In this document: piece after piece, positions 1 to 5,500 of the stretch | How the letters are laid out: every line of letters starts with the position of its first letter | Position numbering within the stretch: position 1 is the first letter of the stretch | From: Nitrospirota bacterium | GTDB lineage: Bacteria > Nitrospirota > Nitrospiria > Nitrospirales > UBA8639 | DNA: 6,535 bases | NCBI GenBank assembly: GCA_029865515.1 | Contig: JAOUGQ010000169.1 | Coordinates: 1-6,535 of the forward strand | Reading direction: 5' to 3' | Made by a program: the position numbers and the translations under genes | Notes under the pieces: model-generated | Database searches by the model: none | What the model was told of the DNA's origin: nothing | Seen by the model: only the letters and a program-made list of their open reading frames with translations

Positions 1-222
1 TGGACGAACGCCATTGTCCGCAGAGTTTCCCGAGGCAACGAGACAACTGACTATCCCTGCCCTCCCAGTGCCACGCTGGTTGCCTTGCTACGGGATTTTT
101 GTCAAGCGATTCGGACAGGGAATCCGATGCCCATTACCGCAGAAGATGGATTACGAGCAGTGGAACTTGCCGAGGCGTGCTACCATTCGGCCAAAATCGG
201 GAAACCCGTTTTCCTCAATTAA
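1..222 (+). CDS. Gfo/Idh/MocA family oxidoreductase, C-terminal fragment (5' end outside window)
   Basis: The frame starting at base 1 is open with no stop until TAA at 220-222 and gives 73 residues of a protein whose start lies left of the window. The end reads FCQAIRTGNPMPITAEDGLR, followed by AVELAEACYHSAKIGKPVFL. This matches the C-terminal signature of Gfo/Idh/MocA NAD(P)-dependent dehydrogenases: a helix ending in an AI-x-x-G turn, P-I-x-x-E-D-G-x-x-A, and a last helix closing with a S-A-K-x-G-K/R-x-V tail. The Rossmann domain and catalytic residues are not in the window, so the substrate (a sugar, inositol or UDP-sugar in known members) cannot be named. The gene ends 14 bases from the convergent gene at 237-986, and no terminator hairpin is visible between them. 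The family call is fairly secure; function is open. Confidence 0.75.
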   Translation, partial: WTNAIVRRVSRGNETTDYPCPPSATLVALLRDFCQAIRTGNPMPITAEDGLRAVELAEACYHSAKIGKPVFLN

Positions 223-236
223 TACCCATATTCCCA

Positions 237-986
237 TTATCTCCCTCCAGGCATTTGCGATCGCCATTGCTCATAGGCTTCATGAATGGAAGATCTTTTG
301 GCACGAAAGACTGCGTTGGCTTTGTCGAAAATTTGTTCAATCAATTGCCAATCTGGTCGAGAAAGGTTGTAACGTTGAAAAATGTGAACAATAGCGGGCT
401 GGTCCCAAATTGGCATTTTTTGGTCATAGAACAGAAGGGCCTCTAACACCTTGGATGTCAGACCACTCTGATGAATCGATTGCAACAGCGCCGCACTTTC
501 CGTTTCAAAACGGGAGTCAACCGCCGCTGAAACGTAGTCATTTAACGCTGAAGATTGGGATTTGACCAAGGCCGACTGTAATTGAATGAGGCCATGAATC
601 AGTTGGTTGGCCTGTGAGGTCCCTTCCGGAGGGAGAACATTGGCGGATTCAAACGTTGCCAAGAGAGCCATGACCGAACCAACGAGGGCTGGACCAGTCC
701 TCTCTGAAGAAAAATCAGGCGAATTCCGTGGAGGGGAAACATCACGATTCACTAGCAAAGAGCGACCAGGCCCATAGCCGGTATCCAAACCGTCTAATCG
801 ACCACTGAGCTTCTCCTTCTGAACCCGTTCCCAATAGGCCAAGCTTGCCAGAGACCGATTCCCCTGGTCTTCTTCACTTCCCACCACACTGGAAATTCCT
901 GCCAAGGGGAGAACCATCCCTAACCATAGCGTCAAACAAAAAGCAGGGAATTCCTTCTGGAAACACCGGTGCATGAAAAGACTCAT
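237..986 (-). CDS. Secreted protein of unknown function with N-terminal signal peptide
   Basis: I do not recognise this 249-residue protein. The chosen start is ATG at 986-984, preceded by GGGGA five bases upstream; a GTG at 998-996 would add four residues but has only a weak AAGA upstream. The N-terminus has a charged segment (about residues 6-12) and a hydrophobic core near 15-33 (FCLTLWLGMVLPLAG), then a plausible signal peptidase I site at VVG-SEE around residue 36. There is no cysteine in a lipobox, so a soluble periplasmic or exported protein is more likely than a lipoprotein. Residues 40-100 are polar and Pro/Gly/Ser-rich, probably flexible. From about 101 to the end the protein looks helical (ALLATFES, LIQLQSALVKSQ, IEQIFDKANAVF). 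No catalytic motif, haem motif or repeat was seen. It appears to be transcribed alone. Confidence 0.7.
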   Translation of the reverse strand: MSLFMHRCFQKEFPAFCLTLWLGMVLPLAGISSVVGSEEDQGNRSLASLAYWERVQKEKLSGRLDGLDTGYGPGRSLLVNRDVSPPRNSPDFSSERTGPALVGSVMALLATFESANVLPPEGTSQANQLIHGLIQLQSALVKSQSSALNDYVSAAVDSRFETESAALLQSIHQSGLTSKVLEALLFYDQKMPIWDQPAIVHIFQRYNLSRPDWQLIEQIFDKANAVFRAKRSSIHEAYEQWRSQMPGGR

Positions 987-1033
987 CCACTTCCCCACTC
1001 TTTTAGTCTTATGAGTATCACTTGGTACAGCAT

Positions 1034-1060
1034 ATCATATGTTATTTTCTGGCCAATCAA
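1034..1060 (-). promoter_or_regulatory. Candidate sigma70-type promoter for the secreted-protein gene
   Basis: Reading the minus strand, TTGATT (1060-1055) is followed after 15 bases by TATGAT (1039-1034), which matches the -10 consensus at five of six positions. The -35 matches at four of six and the spacing is shorter than the ideal 17. Transcription would begin near 1027, leaving a leader of about 40 bases before the ATG at 986. The -10 box lies in an 11-base palindrome, CATATCATATG, at 1031-1041. This is a pattern match only. Confidence 0.25.
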
Positions 1061-1184
1061 GGGTTAAAAAACCAGCCCCATTTGTCGATAGGCCACCGGC
1101 AGATTTTTCCCTCTTGAGGAAATTTCTCCGATTTTGCGGAAGAACTATCCCCTTTCCATACTTTCCATTTTCGTGAAAATCCAT
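1035..1184 (-). CDS. Possible small protein of 49 residues with a strong ribosome binding site
   Basis: On the minus strand an ATG at 1184-1182 is preceded by AAGGAG (1197-1192) with a 7-base spacer, the best Shine-Dalgarno match in this intergenic stretch. The ORF runs 49 codons to TGA at 1037-1035. The product begins MDFHENGKYGKGIVLPQ, has a basic middle (NRRNFLKREKS) and a Gly-rich then hydrophobic C-terminal part (AGGLSTNGAGFLTLDWPENN). It has no Cys, signal peptide or membrane segment and I do not recognise it. It lies between the secreted-protein gene (same strand, 48 bases downstream) and the divergent methyltransferase gene. Third codon positions are AT-richer than in ilvD, which argues against a well-used gene. 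It could be a small regulatory or precursor peptide, or chance. Confidence 0.3.
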   Translation of the reverse strand: MDFHENGKYGKGIVLPQNRRNFLKREKSAGGLSTNGAGFLTLDWPENNI

Positions 1185-1191
1185 GATATCT

Positions 1192-1197
1192 CTCCTT
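1192..1197 (-). promoter_or_regulatory. Ribosome binding site of the 49-codon ORF
   Basis: The minus strand reads AAGGAG here, seven bases before ATG 1184-1182. It is the main reason for considering the small ORF at all, and it selects this ATG over the longer open frames that begin further right on the same strand. Confidence 0.3.
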
Positions 1198-1239
1198 CCC
1201 GGCCTCCAAAAGTTTCCGGTACCATATTTGCTTGGAGTG

Positions 1240-1296
1240 ATGACTAAAGAATTCGTCTGTATCCATCGCATCTTACCAAAAGCCAGACCAAAGTGA
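1240..1296 (+). other. Possible 18-codon upstream ORF overlapping the methyltransferase start
   Basis: ATG at 1240-1242 opens an 18-residue frame (MTKEFVCIHRILPKARPK) that ends in TGA at 1294-1296. The TGA overlaps the GTG start of the methyltransferase gene as GTGA, the classical geometry for translational coupling. A GGAG lies at 1234-1237, but only two bases before the ATG, closer than ribosomes normally prefer. The downstream GTG has no Shine-Dalgarno of its own, which makes coupling attractive. The short length means this could easily be chance. Confidence 0.25.
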
Positions 1297-2213
1297 CTTC
1301 TCAACCTTCTTCCTCCAAACAACCAATCAACTCGAATCTTGTCCGATCTCTTCGCTATTACCAAAAGGGCGAGTTACATCCCGAATCCTGGTTTTCAATT
1401 GTGGAAAGCGATTACACAAAAATCTTGGACGCCATGAATTGGGATTCACTGTTTCCCGAGCACGGAGCAGACTATCAGGTGCTAGACATTGGATGTGGAC
1501 CCGGCCGATTCCCCAGGATGTTGCAGGCCCGTCTTCAGACAACGGGACTTCTTCATTACGATTACTTGGACTCTTCCCATTATTGTCTCTCCATCTGCGG
1601 CCAATCCCTTCATCAGCCATTTTTTCCCAGAAATGCCTGGCAAACCACATTAGAGCATGCCGAAGAGATCCTGATCCCAGGTTCTTACGATGTGGCGTGG
1701 GCCATTCAGTCACTCTCTTGCTTAAATCCTCATGCCCTCCACGCTTCCTTGGCCAGGCTCATTGGAGCCCTCCACCCTCTTCGGGGGACAGCTTGTATTG
1801 TGCTCCCAAAACATGAGGCATTTTTTTCACAAGTGCATCCCGCCTTCTTTCAAGGGTGTTCCCTTTCTCCTGTGCCCTGTCTTTCTGCAGAAGCAGTGGT
1901 CGCGGCCCTAGGAACACTTGGAACCATAACCGTCATTCGAGAAATTTCCTGCACCCATACCATTTCGATCCGCCACGATCGACTCTTGGAGCAATACCTC
2001 CAACAATGCGTCATGGATTCAACACCCCTGCCAACCTGGATGCAGCAACCCCGATTACGGCAATTTTTAGAGTCCTACCGTCATGGAGACACCTATCATT
2101 TCAACAACCCTTATTGGCTTCTTTTGTGTACCCCCGCATCGGCAGGGACAGGAGGGAGGCTCCGGTTGCAGAGCTATATTAAATCAGTGACATCACACAA
2201 ACTCGCCTCCTAA
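1293..2213 (+). CDS. Class I SAM-dependent methyltransferase
   Basis: This 306-residue cytoplasmic protein probably transfers a methyl group from S-adenosylmethionine; the acceptor is unknown. Motif I, YQVLDIGCGPGR (residues 61-72), is the glycine-rich SAM-binding loop of the Rossmann-like class I fold. LLHYDYLDSS (86-95) fits the end of strand 2 with its acidic ribose-binding residue. SYDVAWAIQSLSCL (131-144) is motif IV, and residues around 153-172 (LARLIGALHPLRGTACIVLP) fit the helix and strand that follow. The C-terminal third (about 185-306) is not recognisable and may hold acceptor specificity. The start is GTG 1293, the only common start codon downstream of the in-frame TAA at 1245-1247 until ATG 1434, which would remove 47 residues and leave motif I close to the N-terminus. 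No Shine-Dalgarno precedes the GTG. The gene ends in tandem stops TAA TAA (2211-2216). No neighbour on this strand is close enough to suggest a pathway. Confidence 0.8.
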   Translation: MTSQPSSSKQPINSNLVRSLRYYQKGELHPESWFSIVESDYTKILDAMNWDSLFPEHGADYQVLDIGCGPGRFPRMLQARLQTTGLLHYDYLDSSHYCLSICGQSLHQPFFPRNAWQTTLEHAEEILIPGSYDVAWAIQSLSCLNPHALHASLARLIGALHPLRGTACIVLPKHEAFFSQVHPAFFQGCSLSPVPCLSAEAVVAALGTLGTITVIREISCTHTISIRHDRLLEQYLQQCVMDSTPLPTWMQQPRLRQFLESYRHGDTYHFNNPYWLLLCTPASAGTGGRLRLQSYIKSVTSHKLAS

Positions 2214-2226
2214 TAATTCCTGTGGC

Positions 2227-2241
2227 AAGGCTGCATGCCTT
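2227..2241 (+). terminator. Weak hairpin after the methyltransferase gene, possible terminator
   Basis: A 5-base stem (AAGGC/GCCTT) closes a 5-base loop starting 14 bases after the first stop codon. It is followed by TCCAGGTC rather than a T-tract, so intrinsic termination would be inefficient. It is listed because it is the only stem-loop in the expected place. Confidence 0.15.
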
Positions 2242-2480
2242 TCCAGGTCTTTACGTCGACACACCCGCTTTCTTTGTAGGCTGAAAAGCCGGTCTATCGC
2301 TATCCTCACTACCCCACTTTTCCCTCCCATTACAGATTTGGATAAAAATCCTGATCTCTGTGGCTCAAATACTGGCCAATCTTTTGTGCCTCTAGCATTG
2401 ACCCTTTTCCTAGAGTTATGAGACATTCAGGCATCAAATCAATGACAAACTCTATATCCAATCCATAAACAGTTGAGATC

Positions 2481-2487
2481 GAAGGAG
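2481..2487 (+). promoter_or_regulatory. Ribosome binding site that fixes the ilvD start
   Basis: GAAGGAG ends nine bases before ATG 2497-2499. It lies inside the longer reading that would begin at TTG 2473, so it argues for the ATG and against the eight-residue N-terminal extension. Confidence 0.7.
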
Positions 2488-2496
2488 CGCTCTTTC

Positions 2497-4170
2497 ATGT
2501 CAAAAACCCTGAAGAACAACAGCCTGGCCCTGACTGAGGGACCGGACCGTGCCCCCGCTCGTGCGATGCTCCGGGCCGTCGGCCTGACCGACGACGACTT
2601 TACCCGGCCCCTCATCGCGGTAGCCAATACCTGGTCTGAAGTCACCCCCTGTAATTATCATCTCCGCGATCTCGCGACGAGCGTGAAACAAGGGATTCGT
2701 GAGGCAGGAGGCACCCCGATCGAATTCAACACGATCGTGGTCTCAGACGGTATCAGCATGGGAACGGAAGGCATGAAAGCCTCCCTGATCAGCCGAGAAG
2801 TGGTGGCTGATTCCATTGAATTAGTGGTTCGAGGGCATTTGTTTGACGGAGTCATTGCCTTGTCGGGTTGCGACAAAACCATTCCAGGATGCGTGATGGC
2901 CCTGGCCCGCCTTAATCTTCCTTCAATCATGCTCTATGGGGGGTCCATCATGCCTGGAGAATTCCATGGGAAGCCGGTGTCGATCCAAGATGTCTTTGAG
3001 GCCGTGGGATCTCATGCTCGGGGGAAAATGACGACGGAGGAGCTGATCGAGTTAGAACGAAGGGCCTGTCCAGGGGCTGGAGCCTGTGGTGGACAATTTA
3101 CGGCAAATACAATGTCAATCGCCTTTGAGTTTTTAGGAATTTCCCCCATGGGATTCAATGGCGTGCCGGCCCTTGACCCCAAGAAGCACCAAGTGGCCAA
3201 GGATTGTGGAAAAATTCTGATCAACCTCCTGAAGCAAGATCTTCGCCCACGGGATATCATTACGCGCCCAGCTTTGGAAAATGCCATCGCGGCGATTGCC
3301 ACAACTGGCGGTTCTACCAATGGCGTCCTCCACCTGTTAGCCCTCGCAAATGAAATGTCGCTACCCTTGAGTATTGACGATTTTGACACCATTAACCGGC
3401 AGGTACCGCTCCTGGCTGACCTGAAACCAGGAGGTCATTTTATGGCTGCGGATTTATATCAAGCGGGAGGCACCCCGCTGGTGGCAAAATGGCTGTTGGA
3501 ATCTGGCCATCTTCATGGAAACCAAATCACGGTTACCGGGCGGACCTTAGCCGAAGAAGCCTCCTCGGCCAAGGAAACCCCAGGCCAAAAAGTTCTCTTT
3601 CCCCCTTCACACCCTATTAAGCCAACCGGGGGCCTTGTCATTCTGAAAGGCAATCTCGCCCCGGACGGCTGTGTCGTCAAAGTGGCCGGTCATGCCAAAT
3701 TAGCGCACCATGGCCCGGCGAAGGTCTTTAATTGCGAGGAAGAAGCTTTTCGGGCAGTTCAGCAGGGAGGAATCGTTGCCGGGGATGTTGTCGTCATACG
3801 CTATGAAGGCCCACAAGGCGGACCGGGGATGCGGGAGATGTTAGGAGTGACGAGTGCCATTGTTGGTGCGGGATTGGGCGAATCAGTCGCCCTTCTGACA
3901 GACGGACGCTTTTCAGGAGCCACTCATGGCTTAATGGCTGGACACGTCGCCCCCGAAGCCGCGAAAGGTGGGCCGATTGCGGCTATTCAAAACGGGGATC
4001 TCATTCATTTAGACATTAATACGCGCCGACTGGATGTTGAACTTTCAGACCAGGAAATTCAATCCCGTTTGGCCAAATGGACTCCCCCCGCACCACGGTA
4101 TACGAAAGGAGTCATGGCAAAGTATGCGAAGCTGGTTTCCTCTGCATCCCAGGGAGCCGTGACTTCCTAA
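2497..4170 (+). CDS. ilvD: Dihydroxy-acid dehydratase (EC 4.2.1.9)
   Basis: IlvD dehydrates 2,3-dihydroxy-3-methylbutanoate and 2,3-dihydroxy-3-methylpentanoate to the 2-oxo acids that become valine/leucine and isoleucine. It is a cytoplasmic Fe-S and Mg2+ enzyme of the IlvD/Edd family. The product is 557 residues. Family signature 1, GCDKTIPGC, is at residues 124-132 and signature 2, LLTDGRFSGAT, at about 466-476, with S473 the likely catalytic serine. The cluster cysteines are C52 (TPCN), C125 (SGCDK) and C197 (GACGG). D84 (VSDGISMGTEGM), D126 and K127 are the expected Mg2+ ligands. Length and cysteine spacing fit the short IlvD class known to carry a [2Fe-2S] cluster in characterised members, rather than the roughly 616-residue E. 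coli [4Fe-4S] form; the cluster type here is inferred. The start is ATG 2497 because GAAGGAG lies nine bases upstream. The gene appears monocistronic and meets the cytochrome genes tail to tail with a 23-base gap. Confidence 0.97.
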   Translation: MSKTLKNNSLALTEGPDRAPARAMLRAVGLTDDDFTRPLIAVANTWSEVTPCNYHLRDLATSVKQGIREAGGTPIEFNTIVVSDGISMGTEGMKASLISREVVADSIELVVRGHLFDGVIALSGCDKTIPGCVMALARLNLPSIMLYGGSIMPGEFHGKPVSIQDVFEAVGSHARGKMTTEELIELERRACPGAGACGGQFTANTMSIAFEFLGISPMGFNGVPALDPKKHQVAKDCGKILINLLKQDLRPRDIITRPALENAIAAIATTGGSTNGVLHLLALANEMSLPLSIDDFDTINRQVPLLADLKPGGHFMAADLYQAGGTPLVAKWLLESGHLHGNQITVTGRTLAEEASSAKETPGQKVLFPPSHPIKPTGGLVILKGNLAPDGCVVKVAGHAKLAHHGPAKVFNCEEEAFRAVQQGGIVAGDVVVIRYEGPQGGPGMREMLGVTSAIVGAGLGESVALLTDGRFSGATHGLMAGHVAPEAAKGGPIAAIQNGDLIHLDINTRRLDVELSDQEIQSRLAKWTPPAPRYTKGVMAKYAKLVSSASQGAVTS

Positions 4171-4193
4171 CGGCAATTCTCAAAAAAAGGCAG

Positions 4194-5453
4194 CTATTTC
4201 TTAAGAAGAACATTTATTTTCTTTTGAGCAATTTGGACGGATTGAAAGGCTTTATCTTTTTGCCCAAGGGCCGCCTCTTGCTCAACCTTTACGAGAAAAT
4301 CCTGAGGTCCGTGGATAGGCGCATAGGTAAGGGTCACCACCACATCCATGGAAGGTGCATCTTTTGGGGTGGGAAAGGTAAATTCTTCCACCCGCACTTC
4401 TTCGGGTTTGAGAAGCGTATCTTTTAAGACCTTTTTTGCCTCAAAGTCAAAGACCGTTTCTTTTCCCTTCCCATTGCCAAAAACCCGCTCGTAAAACCGT
4501 TGTTCGTTGTAGACCTTTTTGAGGTTTTTGCCAAAAATGGAAAGATCGACCACGACCCGAGACCACCCCGGATGCGGCAAAGGCAAATTATGCGGGACCA
4601 GACTATTAATACTCACGTTAACTTGAGAGGTCTCACCCTTTACGGAAGTGGTAAAGTCCAGGGTGACAGCTTCAGCGCGGACCTTTCCAAATCTCCCGGG
4701 GAAACTATGATTGGCCACTTTCCTGACTTTTTCCCCATTGGCGGATTCATCTATCGCTTCTGGCATGTGACACGATTGGCAAGGCTTTCCACTGCTTTCG
4801 GCTTTAGTCTTTTCCCATGGGCCAAGCCAACCGGGCATTCCTTTGGCAACCTGCGCCGTCTCCGGAAGTGAATCATGGCAAGTCACACAGAACCTTGACT
4901 CTCGATACAGGTCAAGCTTCTGAGATTGATGAGCCAGATTCTGAACCGCCTTGTCATATCCTCCGAAAATAGTCGTCCCCAATTGAAATGTTGGCATCGG
5001 TGGATGCGATGTCATATCCACATCCTGAATGAGATGGCATTGAGGGCATCCTACTCCATCCATTTGAGGATCCTTGGATTGGACTTCCTTGATAAACCGG
5101 GGCAGGAGATCTCCATATTCCAAAATATGCGGGGCGTGACAACGAAAACACATGGCTTGATCTTTTTCATTGCTTGAAGCCAGAAATTGTTCCAATGTCA
5201 CGCGAAAGGGGGCAGTGACGATGGAACGGGATTGAGCCGATGCTTCCCATTCTTCAAAAACACGGAGATGGCAACGTTTGCATTTCTCAGAACTCGGGAA
5301 GGATTTTTCTAAGGGTTTTTTGCTTGATGAAGATTCCCCTGCAACCAGTATAAAAGGAGTCGCCAAAAACAACAGGCATGCCAACAGGCTCAGGATCAGC
5401 CTTCCCCTTACACCTTCCAAAATTTTGGTTATTGAATCATACCCTCTGGTCAT
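4194..5453 (-). CDS. Exported pentaheme c-type cytochrome, cytochrome c554-like
   Basis: This 419-residue protein should carry five covalent haems and transfer electrons outside the cytoplasmic membrane. CxxCH motifs are at residues 58-62 (CKRCH), 102-106 (CFRCH), 136-140 (CPQCH), 189-193 (CVTCH) and 225-229 (CQSCH). The N-terminus is basic with a hydrophobic segment at about 19-38 and a likely cleavage after VAG (39); an uncleaved anchor is also possible. The order of motifs, with GVGCPQCH, FGGYDKA...H175, FCVTCHD and CQSCHMP, resembles the cytochrome c554/c-prime type multihaem family. H109, H150, H175 and H249 are candidate distal ligands. Residues from about 255 to the end lack CxxCH and look beta-rich, including VPHNLPLPHPG (286-296). 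Start ATG 5453 has AAAGGA six bases upstream. The homologous gene at 5501-6535 lies 47 bases upstream, so the two are probably one operon. Electron donor and acceptor are unknown, and no oxidoreductase activity can be assigned. Confidence 0.88.
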   Translation of the reverse strand: MTRGYDSITKILEGVRGRLILSLLACLLFLATPFILVAGESSSSKKPLEKSFPSSEKCKRCHLRVFEEWEASAQSRSIVTAPFRVTLEQFLASSNEKDQAMCFRCHAPHILEYGDLLPRFIKEVQSKDPQMDGVGCPQCHLIQDVDMTSHPPMPTFQLGTTIFGGYDKAVQNLAHQSQKLDLYRESRFCVTCHDSLPETAQVAKGMPGWLGPWEKTKAESSGKPCQSCHMPEAIDESANGEKVRKVANHSFPGRFGKVRAEAVTLDFTTSVKGETSQVNVSINSLVPHNLPLPHPGWSRVVVDLSIFGKNLKKVYNEQRFYERVFGNGKGKETVFDFEAKKVLKDTLLKPEEVRVEEFTFPTPKDAPSMDVVVTLTYAPIHGPQDFLVKVEQEAALGQKDKAFQSVQIAQKKINVLLKK

Positions 5454-5459
5454 GGACTA

Positions 5460-5465
5460 TCCTTT
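5460..5465 (-). promoter_or_regulatory. Ribosome binding site of the pentaheme cytochrome gene
   Basis: The minus strand reads AAAGGA, six bases before ATG 5453-5451. It lies in the 47-base gap after the upstream cytochrome gene. The gap has no terminator-like hairpin, which supports co-transcription of the pair. Confidence 0.6.
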
Positions 5466-5500
5466 GGTTCACCATAAAAAAGGCTAAAAATTCCGTCTGG

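Larger units (their letters stand above)
2214..2496. other. Non-coding stretch between methyltransferase gene and ilvD
   Basis: These 283 bases hold no ORF I would defend. Close after the methyltransferase stop is a weak hairpin, AAGGC-TGCAT-GCCTT (2227-2241), without a real T-run, so it is a poor terminator. A second tiny stem, GGCT-GAAA-AGCC, sits at 2279-2290. A TTGACC at 2398-2403 resembles a -35 box but no good -10 lies at the right distance. The ilvD promoter is probably in the last 100 bases but cannot be pinned down. No leader peptide rich in Ile, Leu or Val codons was found, so classical ilv attenuation is not supported. Confidence 0.5.

Noticed and set aside
14..394. 126-codon plus-strand ORF at the left end
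   Set aside because: It is out of frame with the clear Gfo/Idh/MocA C-terminus and then runs antisense into the secreted-protein gene; the product resembles nothing.
1057..1266. 69-codon minus-strand ORF in the intergenic region
   Set aside because: Its ATG lacks a convincing ribosome binding site and it overlaps, in another frame, the better supported 49-codon ORF; both could be chance, but this one has less support.
2398..2422. TTGACC followed by TATGAG as an ilvD promoter
   Set aside because: The spacing is only 13 bases, too short for a sigma70 promoter, and no better -10 occurs at 16-18 bases.
2193..2426. 77-codon ORF on the minus strand between the methyltransferase gene and ilvD
   Set aside because: No ribosome binding site before its ATG, no recognisable sequence, very basic composition, and it overlaps the end of the methyltransferase gene by 21 bases on the opposite strand.
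2419..2469. 16-codon ORF before ilvD as a leader peptide for attenuation
   Set aside because: It has only two Ile codons and no Leu or Val codons, no ribosome binding site, and no alternative terminator/antiterminator stems follow.
2473..2496. Eight-residue N-terminal extension of IlvD from a TTG start
   Set aside because: The strong GAAGGAG at 2481-2487 lies inside this extension and serves ATG 2497; the extension also lies outside the length usual for the short IlvD class.
4198..4207. Palindrome TTCTTAAGAA near the convergent gene ends
   Set aside because: It is short, AT-only in its centre, inside the last codons of the cytochrome gene, and has no T-tract or GC-rich stem, so it is not a credible bidirectional terminator.
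4077..4427. 116-codon plus-strand ORF across the ilvD/cytochrome junction
   Set aside because: It overlaps the end of ilvD in another frame and lies antisense to the haem cytochrome gene, whose coding is unambiguous.
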